Shown piece after piece: positions 21,709 to 31,076 of a stretch of 64,000 nt of DNA. The notes beneath the pieces are model-generated. The model did not search any database. It was not told the DNA's origin and saw nothing but the letters and a program-made list of their open reading frames with translations. The stretch comes from Bufo bufo (Eukaryota > Chordata > Amphibia > Anura > Bufonidae): contig NC_053392.1 in NCBI RefSeq assembly GCF_905171765.1, forward strand, positions 32,914,192-32,978,191. The letters are read 5' to 3'. Each line of letters begins with the position of its first letter. The first letter of the stretch is position 1. The position numbers and the translations under genes are program-made.

Positions 21709-22819
21709 TCAGTATTTGCAGTGTTGGCCCTTCTTTTTCAGGACCTCTGCAATTCGACTGGGCATGCTCTCAATCAACTTCTGGGCCAATTCCTGACTGA
21801 TAGCAACCCATTCTTTCATAATCACTTCTTGGAGTTTGTCAGAATTAGTGGGTTTTTGTTTGTCCACCCGCCTCTTGAGGATTGACCACAAGTTCTCAAT
21901 GGGATTAAGATCTGGGGAGTTTCCAGGCCATGGACCCAAAATGTCAACGTTTTGGTCCCCGAGCCACTTAGTTATCACTTTTGCCTTATGGCACGGTGCT
22001 CCATCGTGCTGGAAAATGTATTGTTCTTCACCAAACTGTTTTTGGACTGTTGGAAGAAGTTGCTGTTGGAGGGTGTTTTGGTACCATTCTTTATTCATGG
22101 CTGTGTTTTTGGGCAAAATTGTGAGTGGGCCAACTCCCTTGGATGAGAAGCAACCCCACAGATGAATGGTTTCAGGATGTTTTACTGTTGGCATGACACA
22201 GGACTGATGGTAGCGCTCACCTTTTCTTCTCCGGACAAGCCTTTTTCCAAATGCCCCAAACAATCGGAAAGAGGCTTCATCGGAGAATATGACTTTGCCC
22301 CAGTCCTCAGCAGTCCATTCACCATACTTTCTGCAGAAGATCAATCTGTCCCTGATGGTTTTTTTTTGAGAGAAGTGGCTTCTTTGCTGGCCTTCTTGAC
22401 ACCAGGCCATCTTCCAAAAGTCTTCGCCTCACTGTGCGTGCAGATGCGCTCCCACCTGCCTGCTGCCATTCCTGAGCAAGCTCTGCACTGGTGGCACTCC
22501 GATCCCGCAGCTGAATCCTCTTTAGGAGACGATCCTGGCGCTTGCTGGACTTCCTTGGATGCCCTGAAGCCTTCTTAACAAGAATTGAACCTCTTTCCTT
22601 GAAGTTCTTTCTTGGACGCCCTGAAGCCTTCTTAACAAGAATTGAACCTCTTTCCTTGAAGTTCTTGATGATCCTATAAATTGTTGATTGAGATGCAATC
22701 TTAGTAGCCACAATATCCTTGCCTGTGAAGCCATTTTTATGCAACGCAATGATGGCTGCACGCGTTTCTTTGCAGGTCACCATGGTTAACAATGGAAGAA
22801 CAATGATTTCAAGCATCAC
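21709..22819 (-). pseudogene. Tc1 transposase, frameshifted, with 57-bp internal duplication
   Basis: The upstream frame (22819 down to about 22370) encodes the paired helix-turn-helix region (TGKDIVATKI, then a GRPRK hook). The downstream frame (22410-21709) carries the catalytic core with FSDEASF, IFQHDGAPCH and NSPDLNPIENLW. I count 35 residues between the second Asp and the Glu (DD35E). The frames are one base out of register near an 8-T run at about 22362. A 57-bp tandem duplication repeats 19 codons around KERGSILVKKASG. The catalytic residues are present but the protein cannot be made in one piece. Confidence 0.88.
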
Positions 22820-23145
22820 CCTCCTTTTAATGTCAAGTCTGCCATTTTAACCCAATCAGCCTGACATAATGATCTCCAGCCTTGTGCTCGTCAACATTCT
22901 CACCTGAGTTAACAAGACGATTACTGTAATGATCTCAGCAGGTCCTTTAATGACAGCAATAAAATGCAGTGGAAAGTTTTTTTTGGGATTAAGTTAATTT
23001 TCATGGCAAAGAAGGACTATGCAATTCATCTGATCACTCTTCATAACATTCTGGAGTATATGCAAATTGCTATTATAAAAGCTTAAGCAGCAACTTTTCC
23101 AATTTCCAATATTTATCTAATTCTCAAAACTTTTTGCCATGACTG

Positions 23146-23167
23146 TATATATATATATATATATATA
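23146..23167. repeat. (TA)n microsatellite between two Tc1 elements
   Basis: A short TA run separates the right end of the first Tc1 (23145) from the left end of the second (23168). TA is the obligate Tc1 target, so such runs are insertion hot spots. Confidence 0.9.
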
Positions 23168-24788
23168 CAGTCATGTGAAAAAATTAGGACACCCTTTGAA
23201 AGCATGTGGTTTTTTGTAACATTTTTAATAAATGGTTATTTCATCTCCGTTTCAACAATACAGAGAGATTAAAGTAATCCGACTAAACAAAGAAAACTGA
23301 AGAAAAGTCTTTTCAAGATCTTCTGTAAATGTCATTCTACAAAAATGCCTATTCTAACTGAGGAAAAAGATAGGACACCCTTGCCCCTAATAGCGAGTGT
23401 TACCTCCTTTGGCTGAAATAACTGCAGTGAGACGGTTCTTGTAGCCATCTACCAGTCTTCGACATCGGTCTGAGGAAATTTTACCCCACTCCTCAATGCA
23501 GAACTTTTTCAGCTGTGAGATGTTTGAGGGGTTTCTTGCACGTACAGCCATTTTCAAGTCACCCCACAGCATCTCAATGGGATTCAAATCTGGACTTTGA
23601 CTTGGCCATTCCAGGACTCTCCATTTCTTCTTTTTCAGCCAATCTTTGGTTGATTTACTAGTATGTTTTGGGTCATTGTCATGTTGCATGGTCCAGTTCC
23701 GCTTCAGCTTTAATTTTCTAACTGATGGTCTCACATGTTCTTCAAGCACCTTCTGATACACAGTAGAATTCATCGTGGATTCTATGATGGTGAGCTGACC
23801 AGGTCCTGCTGCAGCAAAGCAGCCCCAAACCATGACACTTCCACCTCCATGCTTCACAGTTGGTATGAGGTTCTTTTCTTGGAATGCTGTGTTTGGTTTA
23901 CGCCAAACATGTCCTCTGCTGTTGTGTCCAAATAATTCAATTTTGGACTCATCTGTCCAAAGAACATTATTCCAGAAGTCCTGGTCTTTGTCAACTTTAT
24001 CGCTGGCAAATGTCAGTCTGGCCTCGATGTTTCTCTTGGAAAGCAAAGGTTTCCTCCTTGCACACCTCCCATGCAAGTTAAACTTGTACAGTCTCTTTCT
24101 GATTGTAGAGGCATGTACTTCTACATCAACAGTAGCCAGAGCCTGCTGTAGTTCTCGAGATGACACTTTAGGGTTTTTGGATACCTCTTTTAGCATCTTG
24201 CGGTCTGCTCTTGGGGTGAACTTGCTGGGGCGACCAGTCCTGGGCATGTTGGCAGTTGTTTTGAAAGCCCTCCACTTGTAGACTATCTTCCGGACAGTGG
24301 AATGGCTGATTTCAAAATCTTTTGAGATCTTTTTAAATCCCTTCCCAGACTCATAGGCTGCTACAATCTTTTTTATGAAGTCCTCTGACAGCTCTTTTGC
24401 TCTCACCATGGTGCTCACTCTCACTTCAACAGTCAGGAGCACACCAAACTAAATGTCTGAGGTTTAAATAGGGCAAGCCTCATTCAACATGCAGAGTAAC
24501 GATCTACTAATTATGTGCACCTGGTGTGATATACCTGTGTGAGATCTGAGCCAATTTAAGAGGGAATACATGTGAGGGTGTCCTATCTTTTTCCTCAGTT
24601 AGAATAGGCATTTTTGTAGAATGACATTTACAGAAGATCTTGAAAAGACTTTTCTTCAGTTTTCTTTGTTTAGTTGGATTACTTTAATCTCTCTGTATTG
24701 TTGAAACGGAGATGAAATAACCATTTATTAAAAATGTTACAAAAAACCACATGCTTTCAAAGGGTGTCCTAATTTTTTCACATGACTG
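23168..24788 (-). mobile_element. Tc1-like transposon, 1.62 kb, intact
   Basis: Both ends read CAGTCATGTGAAAAAATTAG inward and are flanked by TA. The inverted repeats are about 213 bp long (23168-23381 and 24576-24788) with an internal second motif (AAAGATAGGACACCCT) at the inner edge, giving the IR/DR layout in which transposase binds four sites. By eye the two arms differ at about one position (23279 region, G versus A). With an uninterrupted transposase frame this looks like a recent insertion and a candidate active copy. Confidence 0.93.
23387..24442 (-). CDS. Tc1-like transposase (DD34E), apparently intact
   Basis: The 351-codon open frame probably starts at the internal Met of MVRAKELSEDF (residue 12, about 24409), giving 340 residues, the normal length for Tc1 transposases. 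It has a paired-type DNA-binding region with two helix-turn-helix units and a GRPSK hook. The RNase H-like catalytic core has LWTDESK, QHDNDPKHTSK and SPDLNPIEMLW. I count 34 residues between the second Asp and the Glu. No stop or frameshift is visible and it ends in GGNTRY. It would cut and paste the surrounding element at TA sites. Confidence 0.95.
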   Translation of the reverse strand: MLLTVEVRVSTMVRAKELSEDFIKKIVAAYESGKGFKKISKDFEISHSTVRKIVYKWRAFKTTANMPRTGRPSKFTPRADRKMLKEVSKNPKVSSRELQQALATVDVEVHASTIRKRLYKFNLHGRCARRKPLLSKRNIEARLTFASDKVDKDQDFWNNVLWTDESKIELFGHNSRGHVWRKPNTAFQEKNLIPTVKHGGGSVMVWGCFAAAGPGQLTIIESTMNSTVYQKVLEEHVRPSVRKLKLKRNWTMQHDNDPKHTSKSTKDWLKKKKWRVLEWPSQSPDLNPIEMLWGDLKMAVRARNPSNISQLKKFCIEEWGKISSDRCRRLVDGYKNRLTAVISAKGGNTRY

Positions 24789-25979
24789 TATATATATATG
24801 TGTGTGGTAGGCAATTGAGAGTGCGGAGGCGGGGCGTGCACTATTTAAACCTGGCCCTCCTGCCCCCACTTGTCGGTTCGAACACTTTCGAATCGGCTTG
24901 TGGGTTGGTGCCAGAGAAGTGCGTGCGTGCGTCACTGGAGGATCAGGTGATCGGTTGCCTCGGGCTCGTCGCTACGGGACTAGGTAGGCAGGGTGGTTGC
25001 ACACCCGTCTTGCGATGTATTAACATGTGGGGCTGCCGAGCGTGCTGCCGGTCCCCAACCGCGCTGGCGACTACTGGATAAACATGTGGCGCTCCCGATC
25101 GCTTCCGGCACCCCCAGTGACATTTCCCGTTTTTCTCTATGTGTATACTCGTGCTTACTTACACACTCCCGCTCTAGGCACCCCCATACAGGCACCCCGT
25201 CCCGCTCCAGGGCCGGCGCCAAGCACTCCCGCTCCCACACACAGTGTCCCCCAGGCGGGCACCCCTCACCTGTGGCGCAGCAGCGTCGGATCACGCCGGC
25301 CGTCGGCTCCACAGCACAGATCACTGACTTGCTGCGCTCCAGCAGCTCCTGGCTTGTCAGTGGGCGACACCTACAGGCCCACACTGGTATTGCAGTCCAG
25401 GTACAGGCATCACTTGCTCAGGCAGTGGCTAGGTACTAGGGCAGGGGAAAAAGGAAAAAAAAAAAAAAAATGTGTGTGTTTAATATATTTGGAATATGTG
25501 TTGAAGAGCAAATACATAGTGGGCTTCAAGGAGGGGGGGGGCTGGCCACTGCACTTGCGCACGCAGCCCTGCCGCCCGTAAGGCCGTACGGTGAGGCAGG
25601 AGGTTGGTTAAAGCGCAGTCGCCATAGTCCGGTGGTTAGCTAGGGAGCGGCGGCATGAGTGAAGGGTCACCCAGCCGGCGTGCGCTCACTCACATGTCTG
25701 TCCTTGTTTATCCAGGTCCACAGGTGGTTGGCTATACTTACGACACTGTGGGTTTGTGGCTGTCATGGCCGCCAGGTAAGTTAGGGGTGGTGCATGCATG
25801 GGCGGAACCATAGGCTTGGGGGTCAGGGGATGGTGGACTACTATGTCCAGCCACTGGCGCATCTATTACAGGGGGGCGCCTACAGTCGTGGCCTTTGGGG
25901 GGGAAGAGAAAAAAAAAAAAAAGGAAAAGAAGAAAAAAAAAAAAAAAAGAAATTTTTGGTACAGAGAGGAATGTTGCTT

Positions 25980-26275
25980 TGCCAGGTCTGTCACGACTAC
26001 AGACTCCTTATAAAGCCCTGCCACGACTGCAGGCATCAGTCTGTCACGACTACAGACACGTTATAAAGTCCTGCCACGACTGCAGGCATCAGTCTGTCAC
26101 GACTACAGACCCGTTATAAAGCCCTGCCACGACTGCAGGCATCAGTCTATCACGACTACAGACACGTTATAAAGTCCTGCCACGACTGCAGGCATCAGTC
26201 TGTCACGACTACAGACCCGCTCTAAAGCCCTGCCACGACTGCAGGCACAAATCCGTTACGACTACAGACTCATTA
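25980..26275. repeat. 53-bp tandem repeat in the Ngaro 5' region
   Basis: About five units of TCTGTCACGACTACAGAC followed by (A/C)CGTTATAAAG and CCTGCCACGACTGCAGGC, each about 53 bp. Each unit contains two related CACGACT(A/G)CAG motifs. The region from 24890 to 26870 has no other convincing coding content and probably serves as the long 5' leader. Confidence 0.88.
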
Positions 26276-26877
26276 TCAAGGCCGGCCACTACGGCACGCA
26301 GTAACCTCACGACGTCATACTCGTCAGCAATACTACCACAGCAGTAGGAGGGATTCTGGTACCGCTACTACGATGCAGGGACCCCTCGGGGCTGCAGGTG
26401 CGAGGCGGTCACAACCACGGACTCGGCCGCACTCCCGTTGACCACAGGCACGGGGTGGGGATAGCTGCGGGAGGTGGCGTCACGGCCACACACGCAGCCC
26501 AGACACAGCCTGGGTATGCAACTTCACGGTCACAGGCTAGGCCCGGCCAGGCCTCAGTCTCCCAGCGGGGCCCAGTCACGCCACGAAAAAAAAAAATATA
26601 TATACAGTCGGGCAGTTAACAGCGGAGTCGCGTATCCCGGCTACGGTCACAAATACTACGATACTCGGACCTGCTCATTGACTACGGACTTCAGAATCCC
26701 TGCCCGACCAGGCGGCAGACCTGGCAGCGCTTCTGGTCACGACCGTGGGCGCCGTCGGCCCTTGGCCACAGACACTAGGTCCCCCCCCCCCCGGGGGCAG
26801 AGCCGGTCTGGACCGGCCAGTAGATAGTGATTAGCATTGATGTGGTTACTTGAGTTTGAATTTCTTTTAGTAGGGAG

Positions 26878-28029
26878 ATGTCTCAGGAGTTTCTTCCGGA
26901 GGGTTCCTTATCTTCTCGGGACAGCGGGGAGCAGCAGTCCGTGAGATCGGCGGAGTTGCCGATAAGGTTGTGGACCGTCCCTAGGCTGACGGCAGAATTA
27001 TCAAGAAGGGGGATACCGTTCCCGGCCGCCGCGAGGAAGGCGGAACTTCACCACCTTCTGACTTCACAACCCGCGGCTCCTAGCCGAGATGAGGGGTCCC
27101 TCAGTGCCATTCTGACTTCCCTAACGGAGCTGCATGCTGCGGTCAACACCATAGGTACAGCGGTGTCAGATATGCAGGCTAGGCTGGAGACTGTCGAGGG
27201 CCAGCTGTGCAGCGTTCAACACAGTGTTGCAGACAGGGTCTGTCGCCAGCTCATCAGCATCCGCAGCGCGGGTGGGTCCAGCCTTTCCGCAACCATAGCT
27301 CCTTCCCATTTTGTTCCTCCCAATATCCGGCAGGATATTCTGGAAGGGAAAGACATTAATTTAGCGTCCCTGCTCGTGCCGGCACACGAAGCCCCGGACA
27401 ACAAGACCATTTCCTGCGGAGAGGTCTCTGTTGTGCTCAAGTCTAGGGACGCAAGGCTCAACAGGAAACTCAATGTTGCCGAATTTGTGTTGGCATTCAG
27501 CCTTTACCGAGACTTGGTGTGCTCTGCTAGCCCCCTTAGGAGGGAGGAGCTTGACCTATATTTATTCAAGGTCGTCGATCTGGGGTATAAATATGGAGGC
27601 ACCGCCTTCTATGAGTACCACCGCTCCTTCTCGGTAAAGGCTGCGGCCACACTCGCTCAGTGCAAATATGTCGTAGACTGGTCTCGGATGGATACCGAGT
27701 TATTTTGCCGCCACTTTGCAGGCCTCAAGGCCCCGGCTTGCGCTGGTTGCGGTTCCTACGCCCACACGGCCGGATGGTGCTCAGAGAGCGGTAGCACAGC
27801 CGCGCCTTCCGTGTCAGGCGTTCTCCCCATCCAGCCGGCAGGCAGGGCTTCCGCGTCCAATGACAAGTTGGGGCGCCCGGTGAAATACCTCGGTAAGTCA
27901 CCTTTATGCAATAATTTCAATTATGCCATATGCCACTACAATCAATGCAGGTTGTTGCACTTATGTACCCAGTGTTTCAGGGCTCACCCCCGCGTCGCTT
28001 GCACGCAAAAAGGGGGGAATCACGCATGA
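26878..28029 (+). CDS. Ngaro gag-like protein
   Basis: This frame of 383 codons starts ATG at 26878. A coiled-coil-like stretch lies around residues 80-115 (LTELHAAVNTIGTAVSDM). A Cys-rich C-terminus follows, with CAGCGSYAHTAGWC and a CNNFNYAIC...CRLLHLC block that probably binds zinc and RNA. It ends in TGA at 28027-28029, yet the RT frame that follows is in the same reading frame, so the stop may be a mutation or a readthrough point. Confidence 0.8.
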   Translation: MSQEFLPEGSLSSRDSGEQQSVRSAELPIRLWTVPRLTAELSRRGIPFPAAARKAELHHLLTSQPAAPSRDEGSLSAILTSLTELHAAVNTIGTAVSDMQARLETVEGQLCSVQHSVADRVCRQLISIRSAGGSSLSATIAPSHFVPPNIRQDILEGKDINLASLLVPAHEAPDNKTISCGEVSVVLKSRDARLNRKLNVAEFVLAFSLYRDLVCSASPLRREELDLYLFKVVDLGYKYGGTAFYEYHRSFSVKAAATLAQCKYVVDWSRMDTELFCRHFAGLKAPACAGCGSYAHTAGWCSESGSTAAPSVSGVLPIQPAGRASASNDKLGRPVKYLGKSPLCNNFNYAICHYNQCRLLHLCTQCFRAHPRVACTQKGGNHA

Positions 28030-29619
28030 CTAAGCGTGGTTAACGTGGATCTCCTCGCCTGTTTCTTAGCCGGTCATCCAGATTCAGCTTGGGTACTATA
28101 GGTGCTCAACGGTCTGCGGTACGGCTTCCACACAGGCTTGCTGGCTCTTCCGCAAGCCCCGCACGAGTGCGGGAACTTGGCGTCGGCTATCAGAGATCCC
28201 GAGACGGTCACCCAATTAATCCAAATCGAGCTGGATAAGGCTTATGTGATTGGCCCAGTGCGGCAGCCTCCGTTTGATTGCTGGAGGGTTAACCCGGTCG
28301 GGGTGGTGACAGGCAAATTTTCCAATAAAAAAAGATTGGTGTACGATTTGTCGGCCCCACATTCCTTATCAGTCCCCAGTCTGAATTCCTTGATCCCCTC
28401 GGAAGAATTCTCCATGAGGTACGCCTCTATTGATGAGGCGATTGAGGTCATACTCAAGTTCGGGAGAGGGGCCTGGTTATCCAAGGCGGATATCACAGAC
28501 GCCTTTAAACTGCTCCCCATCCAACCGGAACTCTGGCAGTGGCATGGGATAAAGTGGCAAGGGCTGTACTACTTTGCCAGCAAACTGACCTTCGGGTCCA
28601 AGTCAAGTCCATGGCTCTTTGATCAGTTGGCTAGCGCGTTGCATTGGGTCTTATCAGACGTCTTCAGGGTCAGCCATGTCACGCATTACCTGGACGACTT
28701 CCTTCTGGTCGAGCCCTCGACACGGCAGCCTCAGGACCTACAGCGCTTGCAGACAGTATTTTCAGACCTAAATGTGCCAATAGCTTCTCACAAAGTAGAA
28801 GGCCCCGACACCACCATCACCTTTTTAGGGATACGTTTAGACACGGTGCGCATGCAGGCGAGTCTCCCACCTGATAAATTAGATAGGATTAGGCAGGCCG
28901 TGCATAGGTGGGCTCAAGTGAGAGTAGCTTCCAGAGCGGACCTGCAATCCCTGTTAGGCATGCTCAATTTTGCCATGCGCATCATTCCCCAAGGCAGGTC
29001 CTTCATCTCTAGGCTTTTGGCGCTGCTCCCACAGGCCCGCGCACAGAACGAGATGGTACGGTTAGGTCCAGAGGCCATGGCCGACCTGATGATGTGGGAC
29101 AGGTTTTTGACACACTGGAATGGCGTGTCGCTATTCATTCCGGTAGTCTCGAACCAGTCTCCAGTGGTCCACACTGATGCCTCATCGTCAGTCGGCTTTG
29201 CCGCGTTGCACGGCAACCACTGGTTCGCTGGTCCTTGGCCGCCAGAGGTCGCATCCATTCCAGGTTTCTCTTCATGTTCCGCCTTGTTTGAGGTATATCC
29301 CTTAGTGGGGGCAGCAGTGGCATGGGGCGAGCAGTGGAGAAACTGCACGGTACTATTTCTCACGGACAATACGGCAGTTGTGGACATCGTCATGAAGGGC
29401 AGGTCTAGTTCCAAACTGGTCATGTCATTTGTGAGGAGGTTCGTCTGGTTGTCTCTGATGAATAATTTTCGTTTCGTATGCAGGCACATCAGTGGAGAAC
29501 GCAATGTCGCTGCAGACGCCTTATCTTGCCTTAATTTTCCACTTTTCTTTCAGGTTTGTCCAGGGGCAGATCTCTCGCCGACACCAATTCCACACCAGGC
29601 CCAGCTGCGCTTGGATTAG
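28030..29619 (+). pseudogene. Ngaro reverse transcriptase / RNase H, one in-frame stop near the start
   Basis: The same frame as gag continues after the TGA at 28027. It reads a conserved segment (CFLAGHPDSAWV), meets a TAG at 28099-28101, then runs open for 505 codons. RT motifs include LSKADITDAFKLLP, the TFGSKSSPWLF block and the catalytic HYLDDFLLV. RNase H follows with VHTDASSSVGFAAL, a LTDNTAVVDIV segment and HISGERNVAADALS. All catalytic acidic residues seem present. Because the TAG lies inside the conserved N-terminal RT block, I read it as a nonsense mutation. Confidence 0.82.
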
Positions 29620-30557
29620 TCTCGCATCTCACCGTAGCTAAGACACTGATGGCTAAGTCCTTGTCCCACAATACCCTGAGGGTATATAAGACAGCGTGGC
29701 GCCTGTTCCAGAAATACGAAAATACCTACCCGGCCGCAGGCCTGGGGCCTATCACTCACCTACTGGGTTTTGTTGGGTTTTGCCACTCTCAATTACACTT
29801 ATCCTATAGTACGGTCAAATTATATCTGGCAGGTATTCAGCACCACCGGTACAGCCTATATCCGGAACTACCATCACTTTTCTCTGCCCACCCTATCAAA
29901 GCGGCCTTGAAGGGTTTGCGCAAGACGTCTGTCGCAAAACGACAGGTGCGTCAGCCCTTTACTGGCCGCTTGTTCAGGTTGGTGATAGACAAACTACAGG
30001 GCGAACCATTTGGCCCACAGGTTAGCGCGCTGATAGTAACAGCATTGCATCTGGCCTTCTATGGGTTCCTCAGGGCAGGTGAGCTCATGGGCGCCAACAC
30101 GCTGGCCGGGTGCTTGCAGAAGGGTCAGCTCGTCCGGCGCGGGTCCATCTATGTGCTCACCTTGGCCTCATCCAAGACGGCACGGCCCGGGGAGTCGGTG
30201 GAGGTCAGATACTTCCCCACGGCCAACAGGTGGTGTCCGGTACGTGCCTTTGATGCTTGGCTCCTCAGCATTGAATCCGAGCCGTCATCCTCTCCCTTAC
30301 TCGCACTATGTAATACCCGGCTAACCATCACGGTCTTTCTTAAATACGTTCGGGTGCTGCTGGCAGGGTCAAGGGTCGATCCCCTCTCAATCACAGGACA
30401 TTCCTCACGCATTGGCGCGGCAGCCGCGGCGTCCCTGCATAAGGTGCCGGCACATATTATTAAACGGTTGGGTCGCTGGAGTTCCGACCCATTCCGGATC
30501 CGCATAACGAAATGTCACTGGCTTTTCAAGTGTTGGTGTTGTAATTTCTGTTATTAA
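29556..30557 (+). CDS. Ngaro tyrosine recombinase, catalytic Tyr not found
   Basis: This frame of 333 codons overlaps the RT frame by 64 bp in a different phase. The core-binding part contains LSHNTLRVYKTAWRLF. The catalytic part has YGFLRAGEL (first Arg), GHSSRIGAAA (HxxR) and LGRWSSDPF. Beyond that, family members normally carry the nucleophilic Tyr in a short (R/T)YI-like context; here the sequence reads FRIRITK and no Tyr occurs until the final residue. The protein is therefore probably inactive even though the frame is open. Confidence 0.82.
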   Translation: MSRGRSLADTNSTPGPAALGLVSHLTVAKTLMAKSLSHNTLRVYKTAWRLFQKYENTYPAAGLGPITHLLGFVGFCHSQLHLSYSTVKLYLAGIQHHRYSLYPELPSLFSAHPIKAALKGLRKTSVAKRQVRQPFTGRLFRLVIDKLQGEPFGPQVSALIVTALHLAFYGFLRAGELMGANTLAGCLQKGQLVRRGSIYVLTLASSKTARPGESVEVRYFPTANRWCPVRAFDAWLLSIESEPSSSPLLALCNTRLTITVFLKYVRVLLAGSRVDPLSITGHSSRIGAAAAASLHKVPAHIIKRLGRWSSDPFRIRITKCHWLFKCWCCNFCY

Positions 30558-30592
30558 AGCTTTTCAACACTCCTACGCATGGTTCTTTTTGG

Positions 30593-30973
30593 CCCCTTTA
30601 GGCTACCCTTCTATAAGCAGTTCCGGCACAACTCTGCTGCTTCTAGTAGGCGGGGGAGGGTAGGCTTAGGTAGGGTATCCTCTCAGCATGAGCCGATCCG
30701 AGCACAAGTGGTAGGCAATTGAGAGTTCCGGATTTGTGTGAGGAGGAGGCGGGGCGTGCACTATTTAAACCTGGCCCTCCTGCCCCCACTTGTCGGTTCA
30801 AACACTTTCAACCCACCCAGGAGCCCTCCCTTCTTTCAGGGCTCATCATTGGGGTAGCCCCCTTTAGGCTACCCTTCTATAAGCAGTTCCGGCACAACTC
30901 TGCTGCTTCTAGTAGGCGGGGGAGGGTAGGCTTAGGTAGGGTATCCTCTCAGCATGAGCCGATCCGAGCACAA
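30593..30973. repeat. B1-A2-B2 terminal repeat cluster of Ngaro element
   Basis: B1 (30593-30707) and B2 (30858-30973) are near-identical direct repeats separated by A2, which repeats the left end of the element. This cluster is the 3' hallmark of split-direct-repeat YR retrotransposons. Confidence 0.9.
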
Positions 30974-31076
30974 ATATATATATAAAAAAGCAAAAAAAGG
31001 GCCACAGCAGCACAAGACCAGTGAAGGTGGGTGCAGGTAATCCTCACAGCCGCAGGCTCACACGGCTATCGTAAGT

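Larger units (their letters stand above)
15697..23145 (-). mobile_element. Tc1 element (DD35E type) interrupted by a DIRS element
   Basis: Terminal inverted repeats start CAGTCGTGACCAAAAG at 15697 and end with its complement at 23145, each next to a TA dinucleotide. The Tc1 sequence stops after ACACAAATA at about 15732 and resumes at TTAGTTTTCACAAAG at about 21576. Without the DIRS insert it would be about 1.6 kb. The transposase lies on the minus strand at 21709-22819 and is defective. Confidence 0.88.
24804..30973 (+). mobile_element. Ngaro-type retrotransposon with split direct repeats
   Basis: The terminal layout is A1 (24804-24888), coding region, B1 (about 30593-30707), A2 (30708-30814), B2 (about 30858-30973). 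A1 and A2 share GTGGTAGGCAATTGAGAG and the GGCGGGGCGTGCACTATTT block; A1 lacks about 16-20 bp present in A2. B1 and B2 share GGCTACCCTTCTATAAGCAG through CCGATCCGAGCACAA. Split direct repeats of this order are typical of Ngaro elements. The frames are gag-like, RT/RNase H and tyrosine recombinase, all plus strand. It sits in TA-rich DNA next to a Tc1 element, without an obvious target duplication. Confidence 0.9.

Noticed and set aside
25027..25581. A 184-codon plus-strand frame in the Ngaro leader
   Set aside because: Pro/Ala/Arg-rich composition in GC-rich DNA with no domain; it precedes the convincing gag frame and probably is untranslated leader.
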